The notes under the pieces are model-generated. The model made no database searches and was not told the origin of the DNA. It saw only the letters and a program-made list of their open reading frames with translations. Below are positions 24,184 to 37,627 of a stretch of DNA of 64,000 bases, one piece after another; the first letter of the stretch is position 1, and each line of letters starts with the position of its first letter. This stretch comes from Ustilaginoidea virens (taxonomy: Eukaryota > Ascomycota > Sordariomycetes > Hypocreales > Clavicipitaceae), in NCBI RefSeq assembly GCF_000687475.1, contig NC_057322.1:744001-808000 (forward strand), in the 5' to 3' direction. Position numbers and translations under genes: made by a program.

Positions 24184-25474
24184 TCAGTACTTTGCCGAGT
24201 AACGCTGGGCTGCCGGGGAGTAGGGTAGGTCGTGGCCGCTCGTCTGGCCGTACGGGTCGTCGGCGTACGTGGTGGCTCTTCGCTCGTCCTCGGGCAGGAG
24301 CTCCCTCACCTCCCAGTTGTTCATGCGCGTGCCCACGGAGAATTCCAAGTCTTCCTTGGTGATGGAGTCCCAGTACTGCATGGCGTGTTAGCAAGTGCGC
24401 CGCCCAGCTACACACGCAAGAGGGGGGAGGCCAAGAGGGAAGAGAAAAGGGGGAAAAGAGGAAGGAAAAGAAAAAGATGAACAAGAAGAAGAAGAGGGAA
24501 AAGAGAAAGGAAAAGAAAAAAGATGAAAACGAAGAAGATGAAAAAGAGGAAGAAAAAGAAAAAGATGAAAAAGAAGAAGAAGAAGAAAAAGAGAAAGCAA
24601 AAGAAAAAGAAAAAAAAAAAAAAAAAAAAAAAAAAGAACAAAAGCCTGGGCGTAAACGTACCTTGTATACCATCATGACGCCGAGCAGGTTGCAGACGGT
24701 GGCGAAAAACAGCCCGTCGAGATAATGGCTCAGCGAGTTGCAAATCTTGCTACTAAACGCGTACAGGATGACCTGGCCAGCCGCGAAGAACAAGACGCCA
24801 AAGGCAATGTCGCCGAGCGGCCATCGGTCCTTGAGCGTCCTCGTCACCAGCATCACCTGCATGACCACGTAGACGAGCAGCTCGGCGGCGTTGACGAGAT
24901 ACAAGACGACAAACAGGCCGACCGTGTTGGTCGGGCCGAGGCCGGCCCAGCCCTTAAAGGTGGCCAGCGACACGAGGAAGCTGACAATCAGGGCCGCGGA
25001 GGAGCAGATGCGCATCATCCACACCGAGAGCGGGGTGCCGTCCTCGTACAGCTGGAACCCGACGAAGCCGTTGATGAGCAGGCACGTCACCAGGGCGCTG
25101 GTCAGGCCGTTCTGCAGGCTGACGAAGAAGGGGAACGGGCCGCTGGCCGGCGGGACGACGCCGGCGTCGACGACGAGCGAGACCGACGTGAGCAGCATGT
25201 AGAGGTAGAAGAAGGACAGGATCTCCTTGCGGCCCACGGCCGTGAACTTGCTGCGCACGTGGAGGATCATGACGATGGTCATGACGAGCGCCACGATGTG
25301 CATGGAGGCGGCGGCGCCCTCGAAGATGATGGTGTTGGCGAGCGCGATGTTGCGGGCGTAGCAGTCGGGCTCGATGCCGGCCCGGTTGGTGGCGGCCAGC
25401 GTAGGGCCGATGTTGGCGCATAGGGGGAGCGGCACAGTCCGGCAGATGGACGTGAAGTCGCCGAAGCCTGACAT
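24184..25474 (-). CDS. CHS7: Chitin synthase export chaperone Chs7
   Basis: Two exons, 25474-24662 and 24375-24184, encode 334 residues. Chs7 is a polytopic ER membrane protein required for exit of class IV chitin synthase (Chs3 type) from the ER. The protein begins MSGFGDFTSICRTVPLPLC and has about seven hydrophobic segments, including IFEGAAASMHIVALVMTIVM, IVSFLVSLATF, VGLFVVLYLVNAAELLVYVV and IAFGVLFFAAGQVILYAF. The conserved C-terminal part (SKICNSLSHYLDGLF, TVCNLLGVMMVYK then YWDSITKEDLEFS) is joined across a 286-nt intron, GTACGT to ATGCAG. An in-frame ATG lies at 25573, but 25474 gives the N-terminus typical of the family. The intron's minus strand is strongly pyrimidine-rich. Confidence 0.92.
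24420..24640. repeat. Purine/pyrimidine-asymmetric tract inside the CHS7 intron
   Basis: The plus strand is almost entirely A and G (GAAGAAGAAAAAG type, ending in an A-run of about 27 nt), so the pre-mRNA carries a polypyrimidine stretch of about 200 nt within the 286-nt CHS7 intron. Confidence 0.9.
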
Positions 25475-27377
25475 GCTGACGGGGGGGCGGCGCAACACGC
25501 GACGTGCTGTCTTGTCTCTGGTAAGATGTCCTGCAAGATGTCCCTGGTGGGCAAACAAGAGTATAATCGGCAAAGTTGCAAAACGAGCGCCTCAGCCCGG
25601 TTTTGAATCGATATTCGGACCGACAACCGCACGATGGGATCCGCTAGTAGGAGCAAATAATGAAACAAACCACCACGTTGCGACGGCTCGTCTTGGAGAA
25701 TGAAAGGCGGCTCCGGAAGGCGTGAGGTCCAAGGTGTCTGTCCGATATTGAGCCCCCCCCCAATAGAGTTATCTTTGAAGTGTTCTAAATGAATTGAAAA
25801 AAAATCTTAAACTCGTCCAAGACTCCGGCACGCCCAACTGCTCGATTTGCCCCGTCCCGGGCCAGAGTTCCAAACGGGCGGCTTCGCTCGACGACACCAC
25901 TGCCAAACCGCACACAGACAGCGTGGCTGATGAAAAAGACAACAGTTCGAGCCCACAACTTGTAAACGACTTGATGCTTTTTTTCTTTTTGCGCCGGCTC
26001 GGGCTGTCGCTCCCAGCCGCGGCGGATTCGTGCAATAGCAACCGCGACGACGCTCGCTCGGCAGTCGGATGGCGATGCGCCTTCGCAGTCGGATGCGTTC
26101 GGCCGGCGTAGATCAAGGATGCAAGCTATCGATGGTAGTTGAATGAAGGAGTTTATGACCTCGCGAGTAGAAAGTGGGAGGGAAAAAAAAAAGAAAAAGA
26201 AAAAGAAAAAAAGGAGGTAAAAAGAGGTAAAAAGAAAGCTGCAGCAAGCTTCTCCTCGGGAAAAGGCAACAAAAACGATACTGGAAGCGAGTGTCCGACG
26301 ACTTGGGCAAGGGCCTGGCTCCAACGCTGATGCGAATCCGGTGTAGGAGAGGAGGAAGCAGGGCGAAGGCTAGGTGGAGTGAGGGACGTGAAGTGAGTGA
26401 CATGGAGTGATAAAACGGGGCGCCCTGTTTATTACTGGTTGCCTGGGAGGTGGCCAGTTGGAACGCTGGGCCTGGCTCTGGATGGGCTGTGATTGGCGGA
26501 ATGGGCTTGTTGACCAATCCGGTGGCCGAGCATCGTCACATCCCACGAAAAATGAAAAATCAGCTGGTTCAAGCAACGAATTGCTTCATTGGACTTGGCT
26601 ACCGTGTGAGCCAGCTTGGACGGCCAATACACCCTCCTCTCCTTGGGCGAAACGAGTGAGCGCTTGGACCAAGTCCAGACATCCAACACGCGACCCTCAT
26701 CTCCGGGAACAAATGGCCCACGCTGCTTCATTGATCCTTAGTTTCGCGCAAACTACATCGTCATCGGATTGTGGGCGCCTCTGTTGCGTCCCCATGGTGG
26801 ACGGGAAGGGTCACGTCATCAATCTACGCAAATCTCCATAACTCCAACTGGGTTCATGCACCGTTTCACGTCAGGCCTAGTGTAACTTTCGTAAAATAAA
26901 ATGCTGTCCAGGTCTATTTGGCGTCTGGACCCCAACCAACTGCATTTTGAGCATCTCCAGAAACATCAAAGAGCAAGTGCAGAGGGAGCAGCCTCAGTAC
27001 TCCTAAAAGCCAATGTAGCCATGTGCTGCTTGCCGTTGAACGCCTGAATCCATGCCATGCCATGCCATACCATGAAACATCAAACCGTACCATACCTCAT
27101 CACGTAATAGAATGCCAGATTGATGATGTCTGGGAAAATTTTCCGCTATTGTACAGCAAGGAAAGGAGGGGGGGAGAAAACAACATGCTTTGATTAACAC
27201 AACCTCATCCAAAACCCTCTAAGCGAGTGTATAATTGGAAGGTTCAGAAGAAGAAAAATTGGTATCCGCTTGATGGTTTGCTTGATGAAATGCCCTTCGT
27301 TTGGGGACAAAGGGGGCCAAACACTCGAGCACCGGGACCGGCCGCTCAACGCTAGACGAGATTGAGTCACAATGTTC
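25475..27377. promoter_or_regulatory. CHS7 upstream region / cyclin gene 3' region
   Basis: These 1.9 kb lie between the CHS7 start and the stop of the cyclin gene, both on the minus strand. They should hold the CHS7 promoter. Visible are an A-rich run at 26190-26230 and a CCATG repeat near 27050-27075. I see no gene. Confidence 0.5.
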
Positions 27378-29554
27378 CTAGACTGGGTAGTGCCCTTGTC
27401 GTTGTTGTTGTAGTTGCAGCATGCCCTGTGACGGGATTTGCTGTTGGTACTGGCCACGATTGTACACCAGAAACTCTGGTACAATGCCAGTTCGCAGATC
27501 GTGACGCCGCCCCAGCGGCTGGTAGTGCATTTGATTGGGTTGAACCGGAACCGAGATATGATATTGGTCCAGGGATGCCGACGGGGGAGGATATAATAGT
27601 CGGTTGACATGCCGAATTGGCTTGTAAGGGCTAGCGCGATGTTGCAGATAGACGCTTGGAGAATTCGAGATGGGCGTATGGACCACTGGTGTGTGAATGG
27701 CTGAAGTCTGTCCAAAAGACTCGACCAACGGGGAAGAACCGTAGCTGGCCACTACTCTTCCTGGACTGTGATGCTTCGTTGGGGTACCGAATCCGATTGG
27801 AGCCTGCGTTGCCAGTGTAGGAACCGGATACATAGGCCTTGGCGCGGGGGTGGTTGAAGTGACTGCGCCGACTGGTTGTGCTTGGACCAGGCCAACCGAG
27901 GGGTTGACCTGATACATCGTCGACAATGCCCGGACACCTGGTTGCAGAGGGGGCAACGAGACCATTTGCTGAGACGCGGTGCCTGCACTCTGAGCTGCAT
28001 GAGTAATGCCGCCCACGTATTGCTGATTCGTTGCAACTGTCAGGTGCGGGACTGGCAGCCGGTTGCTGTTGCTGTTGGTCATGTTCTTGTCAAGAGTTGC
28101 GTTGGGTGGTCTGGCGCTGGGGGCAGCCGAGAAGACATGTCGTTTGGCTGGATGTTCGGCCAAGTATCCATCGGGACTTCGTTTCCTCGAACGAGGCAGG
28201 GGAATAGAAACCTTTCCTGCTAGAGGAGACGTAGCATTCGCCTGGTATGTGCAAGTGTTGCGAGAGTGTCGGGAACTGGGTGACAGGTTGCATTTCACAG
28301 CGGCCATGCTGGGCGGCATGCCTGTTGCGGTCGGCGAAGGGAGTGGGGAATGTAGGGCCCTGTGCGTGGGAGAAGGCTTGTGGACCGGTGACGCCGGAAG
28401 CTTCGAAGCACGCTGATAGTATTCATGGAAGCAGGAGAGCTTCGTAATCCACTGCTCCCACTCATCCTTGGAGGCTAACAAGTTGTAGCGCATATTGCTG
28501 AGAAACTCAACCTCCATAACATGAATTTCCTGGACTGCGAAGCAAGAGACTTCGGCCCAGGTCTTGTTGGTATACGTGTTATCGTCCAAAACTAGGGGGA
28601 AATTAGAGTCTGATGGGTTGAGTCGACCGCGCGCGAGGATAGGGAGCCAACACTTACATTTGTTGCCAAGCATCAACGCTACTGTCAGGAGACGGTACTC
28701 GCTCCCGGCGCGGCCTTTGATTTGCGGCGTCGACATTTTCAACCGATAAATGAACAGGAGGGCCAGGAAAATGACGTTTTGCGTAACTTGCGTCGTGGAC
28801 AGCACATTGTATATCCACTTGAGAAACTGGTCGTGCGGTCTCGCCAAAGCAGGGAGCCGGGAGATGGGAATGTTTGCGGCGCTCGGTCGCATCGTCTCGG
28901 CATTCTTGAGTTCTTCGATGCTTTCGAACCAAAACAAGCAAGTCATCTTCAACGACGACAACTCTGTCAGTAAAGCGTACTGCATCGAGCGTGAGAAAAA
29001 GGGAGTCAACGAACCTGAGCTGCAAAGTCCGAGAGATTGCCGCCAGTTGGACTTATGCATTTGGGTAACTGCAAGCTATGATAGATCAGGGTTTCTGAGC
29101 CGCGTCGTGTCACCGGATCAGATCGTTTTGAAGGGACTGGAACCTCGGCCAAGGGTGTAGCGGGCATGACTGCTTGGTGAAGCGACGAGTCTGGCAGCGG
29201 CGACGAGTATGTTCCATTCTGTGCCAATAATTGTTGAGAGGGGTATCGATATGGCTGGGGCACTCTTGCATCGTCCATAACCGGCTTGATGTGACTGGCA
29301 TGAGCCATTGGTACAGGATATGCGTGGACATTGTGACTCCCGTAAGTCGTCATGGCAGGTTGGTATGTTGCACTCATGTCGTCGTCGACCGGCGGTGTTC
29401 TGAGGCCGTGACCCAGTGTTGTTGAGGAATATCCCGATGCTGATGGTGGCTTGGGCAAGGCGATGCTAGAAGCCAGATTCCGTCCTTGAAGGCAGTGACG
29501 CAACGACGGCGAAACCGGCAAATAGTGAGCCATATATGGTGCTTGAACAGACAT
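27378..29554 (-). CDS. Clg1/Pas1-like cyclin
   Basis: Three exons, 29554-29015, 28961-28658 and 28591-27378, encode about 685 residues. The cyclin-box core (residues about 190-335) contains MTCLFWFESIEEL, PHDQFLKWIYNVLSTTQVTQN, RLLTVALMLGNKFLDDNTYTN and KTWAEVSCFAVQEIHVMEVE, which match Clg1/Pas1-type cyclins that partner Pho85-like or G1 kinases. Long Ser/Pro/Gln-rich tails flank it. The second intron (66 nt, GTAAGTG to CCCTAG) is a multiple of three without stops, but removing it restores the cyclin motif NKFLDDNTYTNK. The first intron starts GTTCGT; two in-phase acceptors exist, and I prefer ACAGAG (53-nt intron) over one giving 35 nt. The start at 29554 (MSVQAPYM) is a choice; an upstream in-frame ATG lies at 29704. 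Confidence 0.8.
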
Positions 29555-30390
29555 CAGGGTCGATGAATGGGCGGAGGCTCTTGGGTTGGAAGCATTTGAA
29601 AAGAGGCCGCAGGTTTGTGACTTGAAGGCGGATTGTTGGTGGCACCCTCTGGACACAATGAACCCAAGTTGCTTTGGTATGTATCGTACACGACACGGAC
29701 ACACAGACTCGAGGACTGTGTTGCGAGAGCGGGTTTGGGCTTTGGGTTGAGAAGGAAAGAAATGAGTTGGAAAGTTGCAGCTCGCAAGGTTGGTATGGCT
29801 GGCCCAAATCGAAGGTTATTCAAGTCGGAATGCCTTTCGTTTTGGGATACCAGGTGGTGTAAGTGTGGTGGCTTCTTCAATGACACCCCTCCCCAGACTT
29901 TATTCGGCCTCGTTTAATATTTTTATTTTATTTTTTTTTCCTCTGGCAGTGTTGGAGCAGCTGAAACGGCAAATGAGAAAGGGGGGGGGGGAGGGAGAAT
30001 GTGTGACATTTGGCTGCAACTCCCCAGCTACCTTTGGGATTTCATCAGAGTTAAATCATGGTTGAAAGAAGCAGGAAGGGCGAAGCCAGACTCCAAAAGG
30101 CCCTGGATACAAAGGAGTCCTGGCTCGGCTGATATTAGGGACAGAAGGAGTGAAGAGAGAGGGTCAACGGTCTCGGCGTCAGTGATGGTGGAGGGATAGA
30201 CGGAGGTCCAGGTTCAAAGCAGGCTGTGGTTGGCTGGAAGACGCCAAGGCGACGGCCACCACCGCTGGCCACTGTCCCCAGCCGTATTATGCTTCTAGCT
30301 AGTCAGCACCCAAGGCAGGTAGTTGCTGCTGGGTCAATCAGTGTCAATCGGGGCCACGCAAGGGGGGCGTGCGGCAGGTGGGAAGAAGGA

Positions 30391-30460
30391 GTGAGGGTGA
30401 GGTGAGGTGAGGTAGGGTGAGGTGAGGTAGGGTGAGGTGAGGTAAGGTGAGGTGAGGTAG
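30391..30460. repeat. GGTGA-type pentanucleotide repeat
   Basis: Imperfect GGTGA units with GGTAG and GGTAA variants. Confidence 0.85.
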
Positions 30461-32505
30461 TGAAGCTAGAAACCTTGTTCAGCCCAAGTGCACGAGTGCA
30501 GGCAGGAGGTACATGGCAACCGAGTCTGACGCTTGGGGACTCGCGCAAAAAAAGGGACCACAAAGTGGGAAATGGCACGGGCCAAGTGGTACCGCGCCTT
30601 CCAAGGCCAGGTTTACGTATGTATTAGCTATTCGAGCCGGGCACCTCTGGCCCTCAGGCGCAGCAGTCGGAAGGTAATAAATAGGTACCTGGGTATGTAT
30701 AGTATGTATATCTAGTAACATTAATTGACTCCCCTGGCGCGTGCATGGGGTGGGCAAAACCATGCATGTTTGGGTTCAGCATCCTCACTTGCCCACATTC
30801 ATTGTGCATTTGATTTGATACAAGGCAGGTGCTGTAGGTGCTCCAGAGGAATCGAATCTTGCGCACCCAGGTACATGTAGGTACCTAACCTCCTCCTCCT
30901 ATGCTATGCTGGCTGAACCTTGAAAGTAAAACAGACAAGCAACGCCAAATGTACGACGGACGCAGGTCACGCAGCAATCAAGCGATATGGTGGTACCTGC
31001 CAATTATAGATCGAGGGAAGGAGAGACCCATGGGTTAGTGGGTGAATAATGGTGGACGGTCCACATGGGAGCAAATTTGCATGAGCCAATGAATGGAGCC
31101 TTGATTCGTGAGCATTCGTGAGCATGGATTCGACGAGGGCACGGAGTATGTCATCCTTTCATCCACTCTGATTTGGCATGAGATGGCACACAACATCCAC
31201 AACGCCCACAACCCCTCTCTTTTCTCTTTCCCTCTTTGTGGCGGAAACTCGTCACGGCAAAAAGACGTATTTGACAAGGTCATCCCATCCCGTCGCAGCA
31301 CAGACTCCTGTCCTGGTCCGGGGGAACGAGAGGGTTGTGGGTTCCCAAGTCTATGCGGCGCTGCATGCTATGCGGCGGTATGCGGCGTTGGCGTCGTCCT
31401 CGCGAGTGTTTTGCAAAATGCATTGATACATTGACCAGCTAATGTTGTCGGCGACCTGGCTGACCACCAGGTGATAGAGTGTTGATCCAAACTCCAAACT
31501 TTGCCCGGCTGGTGAACAAGCACCCCCGGTTGCATGAGGGGCGGAATCTCGCCATGTCCAAGTCTCAGACAGCCAAGTGAGCTGCGTGCTGAGCAGGTGG
31601 GACTGGAGTCACTGGATAACTACCTAGGTAGGTATGGAGTAACTACTAATATGAAGTAGTCTGGTAGTGTAGTTTGCTCCATACTGGCACTAGACTGCGA
31701 GCGTCTGGACTTAGCGGCACCCACCATCGATCGAAACTTTGGGCTTGGGTGCGACCGCGACGGCCATTTTGTCGTTCGCCGTCCTGTCCAGTGCTGTCGA
31801 CCGACCAACCATTTGATTGAGTCCGTGTGACGGACCAACATTTTGATGCCACCTGGGGTGTTATACTTGTTGGTATGCAGATAGAGACCTCGACCTGGTT
31901 GGTCCTGCCGTCGCGATCTTGGGCCCCCGAATCCCCGCAAGTAAGTGTCGGGTAAAACTAAAATGTTCAGAATACAGCAATACAAGCTCGAATCGATGCA
32001 AGTCATTGAGTGGTGCTGGGAGCCATTTCGACAAGGGGTTGGATTGTTGAAGGTAATGAAGCGCGAGCGTCCGTCATTTTGCGTGAACAAGAGACTGATT
32101 GGAGAAAGTAGGGTAGCAGGCATTTACGAAGCCGCCGCAAATTATTCCCTCCGGATGACCTGTATCGTTCCCCTCCCAAAAGCAAGCCAACTTTGGCGGA
32201 CCACTCATCACCCATGGGCCATGGCCACTATTCTTTGTCGTAGTTTCACAAGCCACGCCCAGGTTTAGGTGTGCCCGCCCAGCTTGGATTGTCCCCCTCA
32301 TCTTTTGCCGGTGGAGACTTGAAGGGAGAACAAACGACGATACTTGGTGCACGACAGGCATGGATGATGGAAACTCACAGGCTAATAATGTCTACCGCCT
32401 CTGCCCTCACCCTCGTCCTTGGTTCAAGATGAAAAAAAAAAAAAAATCGAAACAAAAAAGAAAACAAAAAAGGGAGGGGGAAAGAATGTGACAGAGACAC
32501 GCCGG

Positions 32506-32513
32506 CACGCACG

Positions 32514-32549
<36 letters not shown>
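32506..32549. repeat. (CA)n dinucleotide repeat
   Basis: CACG units pass into about 19 uninterrupted CA units. Confidence 0.95.
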
Positions 32550-32551
<2 letters not shown>

Positions 32552-35401
32552 GTTATCGCTTTTGCAAGCTTACCGCATTGGAACATCACACTGCGTACGT
32601 CCGTACCGAGCACGGGATAGCAATGGAACAATGGAACCAGACTCGGTACTCCATACCGTCCCCCAATCCTCGAGGGCATTCCCCGAGTCCAGACGTCCGC
32701 CCATAAGCCTATCGTCGATACTGCAGAACCTGCCCTGTCGCCACCTTATTGAACCCCGAACATGGCGGCGGGGTCCGTCATTTTTGTGGGATACATTCTG
32801 AACATGTGGCATGGCTTTGCCTTTGCTCTCTCAATCCGTATGGGTTTGCGAGATGAAATGGCCCCGATTGGCTTTGCTTTCGGTTATGGGTATGATGGAA
32901 ACACAAAAGATGCCTGGGATACATAACTCAACTTGAACCACATGGGCCACGACTAAAAATATCAGGGTCAACCATCATGCTACTACTAGCTCCGCCGCCT
33001 GCGGCGACCAGAAGGTTTCGATATTGTCAGTCACATTCTGAGGACGACTTGCCACAGTCGCGCCCCGTGCCCTGCAACAGGTGGGCAAGGGCGGCAGGCA
33101 GGTGTGGACCGTGCCTTGCCTGTATGACGAGGATAAATGTTGAACACACACTTGTCCTGGCGTCTCGGGTTTTGGCACACTTTGCAGCCATTCAGCCATG
33201 CCATGTCATGCTTCGTGCTGCGCTCCGCCTGCAATATGGACAAAAGAGGCCTGTCTCGTACAAGAGGGATTCGATGCGCCTGGCAAAAGTGGGCTCGTTG
33301 GCTTTGGTGCTGGGCGGTGGATGGTGGAGGCAGATGTGCGGATGTGCGGATGTGCGGATGTGTGGATGGCGAATGGTGGACGGTTGTCGCTGACGCTGAC
33401 GCTGACGCCGTCTCCATCGCAAGTCGCCCTCGCCCTCGCCCCGCCTACGATCGCTGGCCTCTCTCTGATCCTCCTTACATTTGCCATTCAGTCACATGAA
33501 GACCTTGTGGGATTTCGCAAAAGTACTCGGCTGTCTCGACGGGCCGTTATTCTGAGGAATTTAGCACTGCTAATTTCTCAGCCGTTTCATCGGTCGGCCT
33601 TACTTTTTGGTCCCATGTGGAACGGCTTACGGCCCGTTCGTCCATATTGGGGCGGTATTTTTTACCCCCATGGTCGGTCCTCCCTCCTCGGCCATGATTG
33701 CTTTGAGAAGCGGATGCTCAAACCTCCCCCAGCTGGCGTCACCAAGCCAAGACACGAACAAACATGGGCACTCCTCCCACTATTGTAGACGAGACAATGC
33801 ACCCGTCAGTCACGAGTTGCGCCGCAGTTCTTTCGGAATGCCTCGCTCCCGCCCCGCCTGGGCTCGCCTCTTTGATCCATTCATTCATTTCATTTGTCTG
33901 GCCTGATATCGTGCGCGCCTTTTTGCTGGCATTGTGCAGTGTTGAGCATGAGATTTGACATGCTTGGATCCGAGGATGCTACAGGACCACGGGCTGACCT
34001 GCAGTATTATTCACTGGCGGTTTTTCCTTCTTTATCCACACCCAAGTCTGATCCTGTGCTGGCAGAGTCATGGGAAGTTCGGTACGAGTGGGCGGACGCC
34101 GGCAAACGCCCAATTAGGGGTCCCGAATGACCAACTAACGACGGATATGCAATCCGTGTTGGCAACGCCAGAGCTTGCAGTGGCGCACCAACTGCTCCCA
34201 ACCTCTTTTGACAAGGCTGCTGACCGCTGACCATGATCATCATAGTGGGTCAGTCCCATGTACAAAGGATGCTTCAGTTGGAATCACGACAATGGCAAGA
34301 AAGCCGAGCGTAAGTGCGTACCGTACGTAGGCTGTCAGGCGCTCTGCTTTGCGATGCGTACAGATAGATGCATGGCATTGCAATTTCCTTTGGCCCTGAA
34401 ACGTCTCACGTCGTCTTTTCCTCTGGTGGTTTCCGCGTCCCCCGTCTGTCTGGGTGGACGGCGCCGGTGATGGACATGTTTATGCCAAGCGGAATCCCAC
34501 ACACCCTCAAACCTCCTGGCTATTCTTTTGGCTGCCCCAGGGCCGGTCACGGGTACCATGAAAGGATAATCTGCAGCCGGCGAGTAAGTTGACGTGACGA
34601 CCATGGTATGGTTTTGGGTGAGGAGAAAAACACAGCCTCGAGCCACAATGCCAACAAGGACCCTTTACAGAGAGAAAGTTGGTATTCACCATCTCATACG
34701 ATACGAGGGCGAGCTAACACGGGGGGCTGTAACCACCAGCCAGTCCTCGGGAGTCGGGATGCAAGGGAAAGTTGACCAGGTTGCAGCAGGCAAGGGAGCA
34801 AAAGTCATATCCGTGGTTACATGGTGTACAAGACAGCATCAATCAGGGGGGCGGTATTTTCTTGATACAATCCGACCAAGTCTGGCGCTCCGGGAATTTG
34901 CTGATTACGCCCGGGGAGTCGTGCGTGGCTGCGTGATTGCGCGCTACTTGAACAGCAACAGCAACAACATCTCGTTTTACAAGCATTGGCTCCTGTGCAA
35001 AAGTCGTTTTGGATTTCAGGCGAGAACCCGCAGGCTCCTGGTCTCCTGGCGAATCCGTACGTAAAGTAGTCGGTACTCCCTAGCCCCTGCCCGCTTTGCC
35101 TAGGGAGGTAGGTAGTCCAACTACATATATATACCGGATATCAGCAGCAACCGCAGGGACCAGCAGCATTTGGCTTGTTTCGCGCCAGGTCTAGTCAACC
35201 CGGCTATGAACTGCTCGCAAGTTTTTCGAGGGATAAGATGCTCGGGCATCTCGTTCAAAAACCCCGAGGGCAATCATATTCTGGACAAGGCCGTCGTTAG
35301 ACATGCCCTAGTCCCGCGAGAGAACGGAAACAGGTTGCGGCGCAGGTTGAAGAATGCGCGAGGAGGAGACGGCGTTGAACAATTTATTACGTACGTACGA
35401 T

Positions 35402-35454
35402 TGGATGGATGGATGGATGGATGGATGGACGGTCGGATGGATGGATGGATGGTG
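35402..35454. repeat. (GGAT)n tetranucleotide repeat
   Basis: About twelve GGAT units interrupted by GGACGGTC. Confidence 0.95.
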
Positions 35455-35863
35455 GATGCCATGGACGGACAGGCGGCAGAGTTGCAGACCTGAGCCCGCC
35501 TTGTGCGGAACGTTCTTGTCCCCGTTCCGCACCAATCAGATGGCCATGTATGTTGGTTCCCCCATGGTTCGACGACTTTCGAGTATTGACCACGAGTATG
35601 CTGGTGCCAGCCCTGATGGCAAGTTTGCAACAAGCTAGGCATCAAACCAACACCAAGGAACCCCAATGTCAGGAAGAAACGTACGTCAACCGATGCTCCA
35701 GCAGTACAACTACAACTGCTAAAACGTCCATGCCAGCCAGCATCGATTCACCTGGGTGCCTGCCTCTCCGCACCTCTCTCGTCATTTCGACCACCCCGTT
35801 CTCTGAGCCATGCAGACGTGGCGTGGCATATGTCGGTGACGGGAGCCATCATGCGATGCGATG

Positions 35864-35920
35864 CGGACAGGACAGGACAGGACAGGACAGGACAGGACAG
35901 GACAGGACAGGGCAGGACAG
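35864..35920. repeat. (GGACA)n pentanucleotide repeat
   Basis: Eleven GGACA units, one of them changed to GGGCA. Confidence 0.95.
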
Positions 35921-37583
35921 AACTATGCTGCATGCATATTACAGAGCATCGCAACAAGGTGGCTTACGTTGCCCAACGGTCCATGAGTTGTGTGGCAAGC
36001 CCGCCTGAGCCGCTGAGCGACCTTTTCCTCGACGATGCCAAGTCTTCAGCTTTTGAAGCCAAACCCAAACCATCGACAGGAACGACGGCGCTCACTTTGG
36101 CACTCGAGCAGGCTGGTTCAAGGGTGTATAATTGGTGGGCGTTTCGCCACCAGACAGCACTGAGCCCACCGAGTCTACCGAGTCCACCCAAAAAAAAAAG
36201 AAAAAAAAAGAAAAGAAAAAAAAAGAACGGCTGGGGGCTGTTCAAGTCCACTGAGTCACCGACTGACCCAGTCCGAGACTCCGCCCAGCGACGCCCTAAC
36301 GTGAACGGCAGGGAGTCGGGAACTCACTCCGTTGTCCGTACTTTTATTAGGCAGGGCAACTAGGGCACGACGTTGAACAAGCCCCACACCACATGCGTCA
36401 AGCAAGCTGGTTCATGATGAAGGTTGAGACTTGGGGAGCGGCAAGGAGGCATGACCATCCTCTACTCCGTACTCGTACTCCGTACCCTTTTGCCAGATAC
36501 GGAGTAGTGTTACCAACTTTTGCGCCCTCCTTCTTCCGACCGCGAAGATACATCTCGTGGCCTTGTTTTGCAATCATCATCATCGAAGTGCATAGGGAGA
36601 CTCGAGGCATCCGTCCGGCACAAAGTCACACAGTACAGACAACACCGTGGTGAAGGCGGTCCAGGCGGCAATTGCTGGAAAGAAACGCGCGGGCGACCCG
36701 ACCCGTCTTCAATGAGTCCAACTCCCAACGCAATGTGCTTGACGTCGTTTCAACTCCTACTACTACATGTTGCCTCGGTGGAGACGCTTTTACACGGACG
36801 CAGGGCGATGCTTTACGAACGGGCGTGGCCCAAGGTACCACCAGACTTGTTACTCGTCGATCCAGTAGGGGGCTGCACTACATATGTAACCAACAACGTT
36901 TCTTTTTTTTTTTTTTCCCCTTGCGGCATGTGGACAGGACGCCGGGAAAAGACAGGTTACCTTTTGTCGGAGGGGCCAGGGTGATTGTTCGTCGCGCTAC
37001 GGACGACTATGTCAGCGCCAGGTTGGTCTGGCCCGGCGCCCCCGCCCATCGCTCCCCTACGCAGCGAGAAAGACATGAATTTTAGTTGATGAATTCCACT
37101 GCGGGACTCGTTTGGGGGGGGGGGGGAGGGGGGGGCCTCTCGAGTTGTGGCTGTGGCTGCTTGCTTGGACAATTTCGCCGTGCGTGCCATTTCCCCCGGC
37201 CTGTTCGTTCCAAGTTTGGTTCATTTCACGGCTCGTCCAGCAAACACACCCAAAAAGTCCACAAAGTCCACAAAGTCCACGACACCCCCGACAGGCTAGC
37301 CAAAAGCAAAGGAAAGGGGGTGGCGCGAAGAAGAAGAAAAGAGAAGAAATGCTTTTGCAAAGCCACAGCTGGCTCGCGGAAAAGGAAAATCCCAGGGCGG
37401 GCAGGGCAGCCTTTTCGCCGCCGACCCGTCCCTGCCACCCTGGACCTGACCTTTCTCAACGCGCAGTGCGTTTTTCTCGCCAAGCAAGCACCATCTTCTT
37501 TCCAGCAGCGTTCGGTTGCCGAGCCAGGGCAAAGGTTCCCCCTTCCCCCACTCAGCTCGCCCATCCTCGTGTTTCAGCGGATG

Positions 37584-37627
37584 CCATCATCCATCATCCA
37601 TCATCCATCATCCATCATCCATCATCG
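37584..37627. repeat. (ATCATCC)n heptanucleotide repeat
   Basis: About six ATCATCC units lie shortly before the start of the secreted-protein array. Confidence 0.9.

Noticed and set aside
24725..25423. Plus-strand frame of 232 codons
   Set aside because: It is antisense to the membrane-protein-coding frame of CHS7.
28980..29014. Alternative 35-nt intron 1 in the cyclin gene
   Set aside because: It is in phase, but shorter than the usual minimum for fungal introns; the 53-nt choice is preferred.
35402..35920. Regular short repeats that might suggest a CRISPR array
   Set aside because: They are simple tandem microsatellites without spacers, in a eukaryotic genome.
36230..36255. GTTCAAGTCC resembling a tRNA B box
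   Set aside because: The flanking bases do not form a T stem, and no A box or acceptor stem is present.
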